The notes beneath the pieces were generated by a model, which saw only the letters and a list, made by a program, of their open reading frames with translations, ran no database searches and had not been told where the DNA came from. A stretch of DNA of 64,000 bases from Ixodes scapularis (lineage: Eukaryota; Arthropoda; Arachnida; Ixodida; Ixodidae), in NCBI RefSeq assembly GCF_016920785.2, contig NW_024609835.1:78544795-78608794 (forward strand), in the 5' to 3' direction. Position numbers and translations under genes: made by a program. Below, piece after piece: positions 10,940 through 21,517 of the stretch (position 1 is its first letter; the number at the start of each line of letters is the position of its first letter).

Positions 10940-11740
10940 ATAAATGAAATAACTATAAAAAAAGCTCTATTTTACTTCGACAGATTGTTAGCGCCGAAAT
11001 GTTTGGGTAGCGCCCTCTTATGGTTTCTGCTCGCGACGTCAGAACCAGGGTTTGCGTCACTATGATGTCAGAAATTGTAACTTTGGCTACTTATTATCAG
11101 TAGCGAACTAATTCAATGGTTTATATAAAACGCACTATAGAAGCTTGGAATCCTCACATTCTTAAAAAACACAATGACAGTTGGCAGACTGACACTGTTC
11201 TTATTTCCGTCGATGAAACCAGAGTTATTCAATATAAATGTCATTTTAGTAAGCGTTTAGCCAACCTTTGAATGCCAACCAAAGCGACGCTTTTTCCCGC
11301 CCGTGTCACCAAAACCCTTTTCTGATTATTTTACAGCGATAGCAGTTAGTGGCACACTTTGCGGTTCCGCGCCGTCGACCGCGCTCCATATTGAAGCGCG
11401 CAATTTTCAACACTCACCAAATCATTGCACAGGTCGCTGATAACAAGATAACAAGCAAAAGAAAAGTATAACATGCATAGTCATGCATGGTAGCAACATA
11501 ACATGCATGGTCATGAAAGCAGTTCCCCCGGGCAATCTTGCAGCGCACTTCGATATGTGCCCATGTGACCTAGAATTAGCACCAAAAAAATTCCTGGAAG
11601 ATGCACAGATAGAACTGCCTTAGAATTTTATGATGCATTCTGTATCAGAAAGCAAGGGGAAAGCAAGTGCGTTAGTGCCCCGTCACTGCACCTGACAGGT
11701 ACAGAGTTTTATTTTCTAAACGAATAGCTACAATAATAAT
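10940..11740. other. unassigned sequence upstream of a SINE
   Basis: There is no gene. The phrase ATAACATGCATRGTCATG is repeated at 11470-11515 as a short local duplication. Confidence 0.4.
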
Positions 11741-12030
11741 TGGGTTGTGTGTGTGTTTATACAGCCTAGAACTTGGTCTGCCTCGCAGGGGCGACGAGTC
11801 TCCCAGCTGTAGATGAGAAATTTAGCCAGTGCGGTACAGCCGCTAGCCTGGGGTCTTTAACGTGCATCACGGAGTAGTGATACACGACCGCACGCCGGTA
11901 CGATGCTCATCCAGATCGAAACGGGAAGGGGTGGGGCTCGAACCCAGGATCCCGGGGTTCTGCAGCGCGAGCTTTCGCTCCACGTGCTCCGAGCTGGTGT
12001 GCGCTAGACCACTCGGCCACCGATCCCCCC
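11741..12030 (-). mobile_element. tRNA-derived SINE
   Basis: Read on the minus strand, the head GGGATCGGTGGCCGAGTGG (12027 downward) carries an A box (TGGCCGAGTGG, 12019-12009). A B box GGTTCGAGCC lies at 11944-11935, about 65 bp away. The spacing and the GGCCGAGTGG sequence resemble a Leu/Ser-type (long variable arm) tRNA, but the acceptor stem does not close as a functional tRNA. The body continues to about 11741 and ends near a GT/TTAT-rich stretch (tail ACACACACAA on the minus strand). RNA polymerase III would transcribe it. Confidence 0.7.
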
Positions 12031-12518
12031 TCTACAAATAAGCTCTACAAATAACAAATAACAAAATAAAAACAAATAATACAAATAAAAAAAAAGCTAC
12101 AAATAAGATATTATTTGTGTGTGTTTCTTTCAAAAACCTTCATCTGAGAGTTCACATCGCGTTGCCTACTTCCTCGTTCATGTTCATTCGGCTGTTTACG
12201 TTTAACACCTAAATCACGAAGTGACGTACGAAAACACGCTCCCCTCTTACGCAGACAGCTGAAATGCCCTCTACCTAATAAACCCTTCTTGGTTCCAAAA
12301 ATTATGGAATTTTCACGCGCTGTGTTACTCGGTTTAATACGAAACGCCTATACGGACAATATGCGGCACGCACGCACCTTTAATTGTTCATTCAGTCCAT
12401 CTGCTCCGAAATGACACCTTAGCGGCTCCGACCCCGGACCTCAGCTGTCGTTGTGTTTCACCTAAGGGGTTACGTAAGTGTTTACAAATTTTTTTCGACT
12501 GAGACGTTCCCTTCTTTG
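12031..12518. other. A-rich ACAAATA repeats then unassigned DNA
   Basis: Positions 12031-12110 are degenerate (T)ACAAATA repeats. The rest to the hAT element has no ORF or recognisable repeat. Confidence 0.45.
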
Positions 12519-13363
12519 CAGACATGTACACGTTACTCAAAAAGTACCTAAATACCGTTACTCGTTACACGCTGAAAAAGTAACTACATACGTTACTCCT
12601 TACCGATTATCAAACGGAACGCGTGAGTTACCTCAAAAGTAACCAGTTACTTTTCAGGTTACTTCGACGGCGAAATACACAACTTTTTTTATTTTTTTAC
12701 TTTTTTTAAGTAGTTCTTGCTTGTAAGCAGTAGCTGCCTCTCGAAGTTTTCATCAGTTACGTTTCTCCGCTTCCTTGAAAATACATCTCCGGCGACGCTG
12801 AAGAGTCCTTCTACCGACACACCTGAAGGAAGGGCAGTGTTGTGCTTCAGGAAGAGCTGGTGAATCTTTTGGAATTGCGCCTTCATTGAGGACAGCGGGT
12901 AATGGGTTCTGTGCCTTCTCCTGTTCGCAACCTCCAGGTTTGCATTCGGTCCGTTCCCGGTTCTAGAAGGTTCAACCAACGAACCGTATTCTGTTCGCTG
13001 GGTGAAGGACATACCCAGATGTAAAGTTCAGTACAGCAACGTTTATCGCTGAACACTTCAGTCGAACCGCTCGACTTACGTGTTCAGTGATATACGTTGC
13101 TGTACTGTTATACGGTTTAATTGTTTTTCGGGTTGCCAACCTACCGTTCTGAGGTTAGAATAAAATGAGGCCGTTTAAGCGGTGTTGTACGCGTTACTCC
13201 TCAAAAATAGCGAAATACCGTTACTCGTTACCTGGCCTCAAAAGTAACTAAGTACGCTGCTCGTTCCTTTTCTAGAAAAAAAGACTAAATACATTACTCG
13301 TTACCGAAAATATTAGCTAGGTAGAAGTGAGTTTTTACTAGTAACGCGTCACGTACATGCCTG
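12519..13363 (-). mobile_element. internally deleted hAT transposon, copy 1
   Basis: The element starts CAGACATGTACACGTTAC and ends GTACATGCCTG, inverted ends of about 11 bp. It is flanked by a perfect 8-bp duplication CTTCTTTG (12511-12518 and 13364-13371). Both subterminal regions are packed with GTAACGAGT-type repeats (GTTACTC, AAAAGTAAC). The only coding remnant is the C-terminal hAT dimerisation segment at 12689-13012. At 845 bp it has lost most of the transposase and is nonautonomous. A relative lies at 46534-47451 in the opposite orientation. Confidence 0.85.
12689..13012 (-). pseudogene. hAT transposase C-terminal (dimerisation) remnant
   Basis: Residues about 54-97 of the 107-codon frame read LFLKHNTALPSGVSVEGLFS then VAGDVFSRKRRNVTDENFER and QLLL. 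This is the hATC dimerisation signature (ALP.S.a.vER.FS.aG.....R..l......). The BED finger, catalytic aspartates and most of the RNase H-like core are absent. The N-terminal half of the frame is not recognisably transposase. It is inside the 845-bp hAT derivative and cannot encode an active enzyme. Confidence 0.75.
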
Positions 13364-13790
13364 CTTCTTTGTAACTTTCTACTTTTTCCCTCACTACAGT
13401 CTCTGCTGTTATAAACAATGATTAAGTATCACCAGCTCGCGTGCACACTCCCTGTCTTTCTGTTAGTCCAGATCTGCTAACAGAAAGATTTCCACTGCTT
13501 CTTTGATAATACCTCCCTTTCACACTCAGTAGAAAGCATAACACCTATAGTATATATATATATATATAGTGAATTTTGAAGCGGTGTATTCGGTATGAAA
13601 CACTAGCCAAGCACAATTAAATGTGTTTTGAAGTGTACTGCGGAGTGGATCGAGAATCGAGAGCCTTCTGATGACGTCACCAGAGGCCACTGCTTGATCA
13701 ATACCACCTATAAGACAGGCCTGACCTGAGCCTTCTCCCACCCTCCTCTCTTCAAACGTTGCCCCCAGGCGGTCCACACAGCGCCACCTA
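13364..13790. other. short spacer with TA microsatellite
   Basis: It contains TSD copy CTTCTTTG (13364-13371) and a (TA)n tract at about 13550-13569. No gene. Confidence 0.5.
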
Positions 13791-14147
13791 GACTGTTAGC
13801 AAAAATAACACGCCCAGACGTGTAAACCGTTGTCCCATAGCGGACACGTCCAAACGTGTTCGTTTTACACGCAGCCATGTGTGTTATTCGTCTACACATG
13901 ATGTGTCGTGTAAACTTAACACGATACACCGTGTTTTTTTCCGCTGAACACGGCTGAGCGTGTTGGCTAAGCGTGCTCCTCATAAAACATGGCGGCCAGC
14001 AGCCGCCGAGAACAGGCGAGAGACGAACCCAGCGAGCCGCCCGCCTTTCAGCCGAATTGAGAGCACATAGGACGAGTTTTTCTCGTTCGATGTCTTTTAT
14101 ACACAGTAAATAGCCTCCAAGCGGCGGACGTAGCTGCACTGTTAGCA

Positions 14148-14290
14148 AATATAACACGCCCAGACGTGTAAACTGTTGTCCCCTAGCGGACACGTCCAAA
14201 CGTGTTCGTTTTACACGAGGCCATCTGTGTTTTTCGTCTACACATGAGGTGCTGTGTAAACTTAACACGCTACACCGTGTCTGCTTTCCG
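14148..14290. repeat. subterminal ACACG/CGTGT repeats of copy B
   Basis: Words such as AACACGCCCAGACGTGTAA, GGACACGTCC, AACGTGTTCG, TTTTACACG and GCTACACCGTGT crowd the left end. The same pattern is seen at the right end and in copies A and C. Such clusters are typical transposase-binding regions in CACTA-type elements. Confidence 0.6.
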
Positions 14291-16644
14291 CAAAACCGTT
14301 TCGAGCGTGTTCCTTATGAAACATCGCGGCCAGCGGCCGAGAACAGGCGAGAGACGAGCCCAGCGAGCCGCGCGCCTTTCAGCCGAATTGAAAGCACACA
14401 GGGCGCGTTAGTTCTCGTTCGATGTCTTTTATACACAGTAAAGCCTCCAAGCGGCGGACGTTGCTACTTGCAAAGGTACGTACGTGCGTTGTCGGCGGTC
14501 GGCAGCGTCGGTAGCTTCAACAAGCCGCTAGACAAAAAAAAAAAAACGAGTGCCGAACTCACATGGATAAATAACTTGTGCAAACTATTCAAAATCGGGC
14601 GGTAACTTGCGCCACCAATTGAGATTTCTAGCAGCCTGTTTAAAAAAAAAAACGAGTCTGTTAACACTGCGAACGACCACGACTACAAAACAACCCTACA
14701 TACAACGCAGGCAACACAGCACACAGCACCGACATGTACACAAACACAACAACCGACACTACGCCCGACACTTCCTACTCGATATCCATTTCTCCCCGCG
14801 GCGCACATAAGCTTGAAATGTGCGGGTGAGCTCTTTGTTCGCTGACCATTACAGATTTATAGAAGAATACACAAAACACGGCGCAATGGACAGCCGTGTG
14901 TTAGAACTGTTTGCATTTAAAAAGTATGGAGGCAAAATCTATAATGTTAGTCCGTTGCAATAAATAACGATATGTTAACAATAGATCTTAAACCGGTCAT
15001 GAAAAAGTTCGAATTTTTGTTATTTTCTTGCTTGACCAGTGTTATGAGCAGTCCGACTAGCTTGCATCAGATAGGAAAACAAATTATTGGGATTTTGTCA
15101 TTACGTATACAATCATAAATGAAAATGATCCTTGCGCAAAGCATTTTTTTTATATATTTTTGTGAAGGACATCCGGACATCCGCCCAACGCTTCACTTCC
15201 GCTAGTTGCAGCAGTTGCACTACGGGAGGAGACGCCTTCACTTTTGGGGCGTTTTGATGCAGTTTGTTGTCGTATGTCGTGTCGATGCCGAGAAGAGCGG
15301 TGGGGCTTGGGAGTTTGTGACCGGTGTTATTCGTGAACACTGGTGTGGGGCGCTGATGCGTCTTTTTTTTTTTTTTTATACTGCCACCACCCCGAACTTT
15401 GAAGATACACGGGCCCGTAGCAGTGCATTATGCTGAATCGCGAGCTCCTTCTCTGTTGACGTCGCTTTCCTGGTACCTCTCGTGGATACTGCAAGCGTTT
15501 AAACAGTGTGCACCGTCTCGCCTACATCCCCGGTGATGTACTCGACCTGTTGAAACTTGTTGCTTCCGTCATTTTAGAGTACGCAAGGCAGTTATCTCGT
15601 TGTTCTGGTTTCGGTTATAAAAGCAAGGCAAAACGCTCGTAGTTCCCGTCCTCAGTACACGTTGGACATCTTCCGCACTGTGACACCGCATAACTGAATG
15701 AACGAGGATTTGCATTCACTTCCGAGGTTACTCTCGCCGCTTCCTCACCGTTGAGCATTAGGATGAGCTGGCGACAAGCCGCGGATGAAAGGCTTGAGCA
15801 TCAACAGCCCAAGCGCACTCAGTGCCGATGCGGGCGACGCGGGTTTCTGTCAACCGGGAGGCCAGCACAAACCGTGACCATTCCAGCTCTTCGTCATGAC
15901 ATGGTGTTGCAGAGAGCAGGGTAAAATACAGCTACACGGATCACCGAAGCAAACGACTGCTATCTTAAATCTTGGCTTGTGATTGCGCCTTTGTAGTAGA
16001 TCATCTTATTCGTTTTGCTGGAGAGACGCAAACGACGGGCATAACAAAATCGCTTGCATATTCCGCATATCTCACAAAAGCATTTACCCTGTCACCTTGC
16101 GAAAAGCGCGAAACACGGAGTCCGCACCGTCCTAAGCTTCCCGTTTTTTTACCTGCTTTAGAGCCGCTTGTACCTGCTAGTAGATATGCCTACTGAAACT
16201 GAAACAGGGCAGTGCCAGAGAGAAAGAAACAAAGTTGAGTAAGCTTGCTCGCTCTCCAATTTCTCAACTCTCAAGTGATTGCACCATAATAAATGCACCA
16301 ACGCGTCTTCCAAAATAAAGAAAGAGCTCTACGTTCACAACATAAAAAATGGTCTCAGTACATGCATCTGTGGGCAGGTAGGAAACCTTGCCCTAATTTA
16401 TTCACGCCGGATGATTGGCGCAACAAACTCGTTGCAGGACCGAACCATCTACTCGAGCGGTGTGCGTCGCTATGCAAACGCAGTCCAACACGAAGCATAA
16501 AAAACGGCAGATTTAAGACAACAATCCGGAGTTCATTATTCAATTAAAACAACGTAATTTTGTTGAAAACGCCCGCTGCTTTTTACTCACGGTATGTGTC
16601 GGGATACTTCCAGAGTTTGAAACGGAACGAAGGAAGATTTACTT

Positions 16645-17149
16645 TGTTCGAGGCGGGGTTTAGGCCGCACGTCCGGAAGCTTCCTGGCTCTAGACGACGT
16701 CCATTCCCCGAAGTGAAGAACCCAGGGGTCCAGTGGAGGTGGGAGACTTGGTAACGTGACGAACGGTTTAATTACATGGTAGCGATACAGTCGTCAAATC
16801 CGAGAGAACAACGGAGCAGCCTCGCGCTCCGCCTTATATAGGGTCCGTTTCTCCCTCACTCCCCGCCAGGGCAGCCAGTGCGATGCAGCAACCCGTCGTC
16901 CAGTGCGATGCAGCAAAGTCCGCCGTCCAGTGCGACGTAGCCAAAGTTCTCCGCAGTTAGGCCATGCCTCTCTCCCTTTCCCGAGCGCACCAACCACCAC
17001 GCACACACACACGTCCCGCTAACGTCACGGGCGCGTTGAGACTTGTTGCCGCAGGCCCCGTCACGCAGGCGACGGTCCCGGACTCGTCTTGACTCGTTTC
17101 CGCAGCGTTGAAACTCGGAAGAAGGTCGCCGAAGGTTCCATTCTTAACA
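16645..17149 (-). repeat. LTR (3' LTR in element orientation)
   Basis: 505 bp, TG...CA, differing from the other LTR by C/G near 16976 and G/A near 17030. It contains three copies of CCAGTGCGAYGYAGC-type repeats (16875-16945) and on the minus strand a TATATAA box at 16840-16834 and AATTAAA near 16770, a possible polyadenylation signal. Confidence 0.9.
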
Positions 17150-17160
17150 GCCCCTCCGGG
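17150..17160 (-). promoter_or_regulatory. candidate polypurine tract
   Basis: On the minus strand the bases just before the downstream LTR are CCCCGGAGGGGC. The GGAGGGG part is the expected location and composition of the plus-strand primer, though short. Confidence 0.4.
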
Positions 17161-17660
17161 GCCAGGGAAACCTCGAATGGCCGGTGATACTATCGCTGGC
17201 CTGAAGAGGTGGGCTTGGAGTAGGCCTTGAGAAGATGCTGCAAGCAATAAGCAAACTCCCAAACCTCTCACAACGGAGGCATCAGCGGAAACGTCCCCCA
17301 CAACACCACGCCACTCCGCAGTCAAACGCTCGGAATCCGCCAGAGACCCGCCAGACTGGATTACGGATTACCAAAATTTGCCAAAACAATGCAATTTAAA
17401 ACCTTAGGACAATTTCGGGTATCGAGACCCGCTGTCGCCAAAGCAAAACTCATTTTTCCAAAAAGGTCACTATGAACAAAATACAAAAGACAAAAACTCT
17501 TCGCAATTTGTGAGGTCGTTTTGGGGTTTTAACGAAGTGCCCCCACTTACATCCCCATTCCCGTGGATGACGAAAACCTCTGAGATCATCCCTACTCTTT
17601 TTGGTGATATCAGAAAAATCTGCTCAACCCATCGGCATTGCTGTTAAATTTGCCTTTCCC

Positions 17661-18491
17661 CTATCTTACGCTGAAGTCATAGTGATCGATTTTCACGTGA
17701 TTTCTAGACGTGAAAATGCGGTCCTTATAGCGCCGATAAAACAATCCGCCTTTTTCATGCCCCGTCACATTGGTCCTAGCAATCTCCTGAGCTCTACCGC
17801 GAAACCCTGACACACTAGGGTCGCTCTTATGCTCGACTGTCAAAGACGCTCTGTCTACTCGCAACAGACGATCAAAACTACGTGACGTCGGAGCTACGAG
17901 AGATCCTTTAATGATCCCGTCTTCCTCCACCTTTTCCGCCGGCGTGTTGGGACGGCGTACGCTTTCTAGTGCTACGAGGTCGGGCTGTTTTACAACCCGG
18001 TCCCCTTCATCCCGTTTCTCTGCCTCCAACTCTGGGAGTGCTTGCTCCCAGTCAGCTGCCTTTGGCTCTGGCTCACTCGTTAACAAAGGGGCGAGCTGAC
18101 GCGATTTGGACCTCGTACACGACTGAACTAGTCCTCCTCCCAGTAGTTGACCCCTTTCGCGCAGCAGGAAATCTGACCGGTTAGAAAACAAATAGGGATA
18201 CTCCAACGGGACTGTTTGCGAGACAGCCGCCTCTGTCACTAGCTCTCCGAACGGGCCAGTTATCCTTACTCTCGCCATAGGCAGACAGACACTGTGCTTC
18301 TCGAGCAGCTGCTTGATCCAAACTACCTTTCCAGTAAAGTCGGATGGCGTTACATACGACGGATGAACAACGTCCATCGTCGCTGCACTGTCACGAAGCA
18401 CCCTGCACGGCTTTCCGTTTACCTGCAGCTCGTGAAGATAGGGACGAAGAAGCTCCAGGTCCCTGTCACTACCGCTCACGTACGAGAACAC
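17661..18491 (-). pseudogene. protease-like remnant fused to pre-integrase sequence
   Basis: The open frame actually extends upstream through the zinc knuckle; the first Met is at 18491. Residues about 20-60 resemble a retropepsin, with RVLRDSAATMDVVHPSYV. The catalytic Asp34 is present but the glycine of the D-S/T-G triad is Ala36, which would be expected to impair activity. After an acidic linker (about 125-215) the C-terminus reads TGHEKGGLFYRRYKDR, the sequence usually found just before the integrase zinc-binding domain of Gypsy elements. Everything between (reverse transcriptase and RNase H) is missing, so a large in-element deletion joined linker to pre-integrase. The 17161-17660 stretch downstream is non-coding. 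Confidence 0.7.
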
Positions 18492-19636
18492 AACCCGCGG
18501 TTTGTTACACCTGGCCGCTGTGTGTCGCGGCTCCTGACAGTTGTAGCACAGGAGCGGCTTCCTTGCCTCGAACTGCTTTCTTTGGTTTTTCTGCGCCTCG
18601 TCTCCGTTCGAGTGATCTGCTTTCTTTTCGGGGACCTTTTTTCTGTTTCGGGCTTCTCGGACTTTTTATCTCGCGAGCCGTTTCCCTGTTGGTGTTGGAA
18701 GGGCTTACGCACAGCGCGATCGCACCGGCCTGGTTCGCTTTCCTCTCCGCTCAGCTTTCTACGCGTCGCGTACTCTTCGGCTAGCTCAGCGGCCCTTTCG
18801 ACAGAGTCGACTCCCACCCTATCCTGCACCCAGAGCTTGACTGACTGCGGTATGCTACGAAAGAACTGTTCGAGGCACACACACTCGACTACCTTGTCGC
18901 GGCTTTCGTACACTTCCTCGCTCTTCAACCATTCTATCAAGTTGGTTTTAAGCGCGTACGCGAATTCCGAGTAGCCCTCGCTGCTCTTTTTGGATGCGTT
19001 TCTAAACCTTTGACGGAATGCCTCGGCAGAAAGGCGATACCGCTTCAAAAGGCTCGACTTCACCTTGTCGTAGTCGTCCGCGTCTATAGTACTAAGGCGC
19101 GCGACAACCTCTGCAGCCTCACAGGGCAACAAAGTCAAAAGCCGTTGCGGCCACGTTTCTGGGGCGAAGCTCAACTTCTCACATGTCCTCTCAAAGTTAA
19201 CTAAGAATAGGCCCACGTCTTCCCCAACTTTAAACGGCTGCAGGAGCTTCTTCATTTGATACGACTCGGCCTCACTTGCTCGTACCGGAGCCCCAACTCT
19301 ACTGTTCTGCGAGTTTAATCGCTGTTGTTCAATTTCGAGCTCTAGCCTTTTTAGCGCTCGTTCCTCTGCCGCTGCAGCCTGCGCTCGTTCCTCTCTCGCT
19401 GCAGCCTGCGCTCGTTCCTCTCTTGCTGCAGCCTGCTCCTGCTCTCGTTTCTCTCTCGCCGCAGCTTCACTTTTAGCGTTCTGAAGTAATTCCCACGCAA
19501 TTTTAATTTCCTCTGCTTCCGCGCTCTCTGAAATTGCTTTACTGATCTCAGATTTCTTCACCTTCTGCTCCGCCTCCACACCCAATTCTTCACATAAACA
19601 GAGTAAATCTGTTCTCAGTAACCTCATTAGATCCAT
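18476..19636 (-). CDS. gag polyprotein of the LTR retrotransposon (frame broken before the zinc knuckle)
   Basis: The 386-codon frame starts MDLMRLLRTDLLCLCEELGV, as in Gypsy-type gags. An Ala/Glu/Arg-rich coiled-coil-like region with repeated AAAREERAQ units spans about residues 60-95. A SCAN-like capsid domain follows (about 125-290; KLLQPFKVGEDVGLFLVNFE, WPQRLLTLLPCEAAEVVARL, YRLSAEAFRQRFRNA). Gag assembles the virus-like particle and packages RNA. After about residue 345 the frame reads RRRKTKESSSRQGSR, which is not gag. The CCHC zinc knuckle CYNCQEPRHTAARC lies at 18559-18500 in the overlapping frame that continues into the protease. The switch maps to a run of six A (minus strand) near 18635-18645, in the -1 sense. 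This is either a one-base contraction or a frameshift site. Confidence 0.8.
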   Translation of the reverse strand: MDLMRLLRTDLLCLCEELGVEAEQKVKKSEISKAISESAEAEEIKIAWELLQNAKSEAAAREKREQEQAAAREERAQAAAREERAQAAAAEERALKRLELEIEQQRLNSQNSRVGAPVRASEAESYQMKKLLQPFKVGEDVGLFLVNFERTCEKLSFAPETWPQRLLTLLPCEAAEVVARLSTIDADDYDKVKSSLLKRYRLSAEAFRQRFRNASKKSSEGYSEFAYALKTNLIEWLKSEEVYESRDKVVECVCLEQFFRSIPQSVKLWVQDRVGVDSVERAAELAEEYATRRKLSGEESEPGRCDRAVRKPFQHQQGNGSRDKKSEKPETEKRSPKRKQITRTETRRRKTKESSSRQGSRSCATTVRSRDTQRPGVTNRGLCSRT

Positions 19637-19819
19637 GATCGCTGCTTTTTAGCTTTGGCTTTGTTCTAAAACGTGTCGCGAGGTTGTACAAAAACCTAGC
19701 GCACGAGTCAAACACCAAGGATTCTCAGCAGTTCAAAATTAATTACCCATAATCTGAAGCCTGGCGAATCTCAAAGCAAAGTCCAAACGCTCACCCACAG
19801 ATGTAGCACGATGTCGCAT

Positions 19820-19841
19820 GGTCCGATCCCAACCGCTGCCA
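19820..19841 (-). promoter_or_regulatory. candidate tRNA primer-binding site
   Basis: On the minus strand, six bases after the LTR end comes TGGCAGCGGTTGGGATCGGA. This is the form expected for a sequence complementary to a tRNA 3' end (TGG pairs with CCA). The tRNA species was not identified. Confidence 0.55.
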
Positions 19842-19847
19842 ACCAGT

Positions 19848-20352
19848 TGTTCGAGGCGGGGTTTAGGCCGCACGTCCGGAAGCTTCCTGGCTCTAGACGA
19901 CGTCCATTCCCCGAAGTGAAGAACCCAGGGGTCCAGTGGAGGTGGGAGACTTGGTAACGTGACGAACGGTTTAATTACATGGTAGCGATACAGTCGTCAA
20001 ATCCGAGAGAACAACGGAGCAGCCTCGCGCTCCGCCTTATATAGGGTCCGTTTCTCCCTCACTCCCCGCCAGGGCAGCCAGTGCGATGCAGCAACCCGTC
20101 GTCCAGTGCGATGCAGCAAAGTCCGCCGTCCAGTGCGACGTAGCCAAAGTTCTCCGCAGTTAGGCCATGCCTCTCTCCGTTTCCCGAGCGCACCAACCAC
20201 CACGCACACACACACGTCCCGCTAACGTCACGAGCGCGTTGAGACTTGTTGCCGCAGGCCCCGTCACGCAGGCGACGGTCCCGGACTCGTCTTGACTCGT
20301 TTCCGCAGCGTTGAAACTCGGAAGAAGGTCGCCGAAGGTTCCATTCTTAACA
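19848..20352 (-). repeat. LTR (5' LTR in element orientation)
   Basis: 505 bp, TG...CA. It is the promoter-side LTR because gag lies downstream of it on the minus strand. The target duplication ACTT follows at 20353-20356. Confidence 0.9.
20037..20043 (-). promoter_or_regulatory. TATA box of the 5' LTR
   Basis: TATATAA on the minus strand (CCCTATATAAGGCGG context), about 190 bp from the LTR/internal junction. The same box is at 16834-16840 in the other LTR. Transcription would run toward gag. Confidence 0.5.
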
Positions 20353-21517
20353 ACTTTTAAAAACGCTCGCTGCGTCCTCCTGGACCAGCTGGACCGGATC
20401 AGCTGACGACGACGGGACTGTACCCGTTGAACCTCCACCACGCAACAAACAATTTGCGCTCCGTGTTAAAAGCGTGGTTCAAACAGACCCGGAATACAAA
20501 GCACCGCACCACACACGACGAATGTTTCAGCTCTTTTTCGCATCGCCGGGTTGCACCAAACAGAACGAGATCGCCGAAGTCAACGCCGCGCTGTCGTGAA
20601 CCTTGGCTTGTGGTTGCGAACTCGTGGACCCTGTGACTCCCTTCGCTTTCAAAGCACACACGACGATTACGAATGCTACTTTCCGTCTTCCAGGAACATC
20701 ACAGGGGCACTTCTCCGGTCACGTCTTCACTATGTGCTCGCAAACTCCGAAGCTCTATGCGAAGCTTCTCGCGTCCCGTCAAACCAAAACAGTAGCGGCG
20801 CCATGCGTACTTGTCAGATTTTCTCCGGTCAAACAAAAACAACGAAAGCCAACCGGCGCTTGCTTCCAGCGTACATCGGCGTTGCGCTTACGCCGTGACC
20901 AGATCGCTTGCAGTTTAAGTGGTTGAAGGTTGAAGCAAAAACGAAACCAACTGCAATGTCACGTGTTCACATCGAGGACACGCTTTTTATATCCATTTTA
21001 ACTGTTTGGAACGAATAATTAGACCCATAACTTTATTTGTGGTGTCTAAGAAACTGTTATCAGGACCCCTAAACTAAATACAAACATGGGCGACATGAGG
21101 GAAGCCGCATTGCCATCGACCAGAAGATGGCGACGAGCACGGTAAAAAGCGCGGGTTTCGCCAACGTCCTGCGACATGGCGCAAATGCTTTTGGTGCATA
21201 CCTGTCTCCGATACATGTTTCTTTCCGCGGCATTTGTCTCGACGGTCCTTTCTAAGTGTGTCCCCAAGTATTCCGGTGCTTCGATAGCCGGCAATGCCGC
21301 GGTCGTCGCCGGGGGCGATGCGTGTTACCGAGGTCGGCTACACGGTTATGCGTGTATGACCAAACCAAAACACGTTTTTTACAACCTCGCATGATTTCTG
21401 AACGAATTATCCGTTACTCATCTTGTAAATTTATGGTAATTTGTGTAAATAGCGTGTTTTTCACCCCGAATATCCGCCAAATACACGGGACTTGCTAACA
21501 GTGTTGGTGCAAAGGTA

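Larger units (their letters stand above)
16645..20352 (-). mobile_element. recent, internally deleted Gypsy-type LTR retrotransposon
   Basis: Two 505-bp LTRs (16645-17149 and 19848-20352) start TG and end CA. I count two differences between them. A 4-bp duplication ACTT flanks the element (16641-16644 and 20353-20356). Copy C shows the uninterrupted target TTTACTTTTAAAAACGC. The internal 2698 bp encode on the minus strand a gag and a protease-like frame only. Reverse transcriptase, RNase H and most of integrase are gone, so it must have moved with enzymes supplied by a full-length relative. Confidence 0.9.
14137..21503 (+). mobile_element. CACTG-end element copy B, hosting an LTR retrotransposon
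   Basis: It starts CACTGTTAGCAAATATAACA (14137) and ends GACTTGCTAACAGTG (21503). Without the LTR element (16645-20352 plus its 4-bp duplication) it is about 3655 bp, matching copy C at 3649 bp. It is inserted in copy A: GCGGCGGACGTAGCT precedes it and TGCAAAGGTAC follows, and the same two strings are nearly adjacent inside B itself (14451-14477). The left 130 bp carry many ACACG/CGTGT words. No ORF in it is conserved as a protein. Confidence 0.8.

Noticed and set aside
12000..12027. A possible functional tRNA gene
   Set aside because: A and B boxes are present, but the acceptor stem does not pair and the body continues as a SINE.
16279..16547. Small basic ORFs with relatives at 31926-32192
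   Set aside because: They are repeated because the CACTG-end element is repeated. Two overlapping frames are equally conserved, arguing against coding.
20399..20659. 86-codon minus ORF identical to the one at 31526-31786
   Set aside because: The identity reflects close similarity of copies B and C over their whole length. Copy A does not keep the frame.
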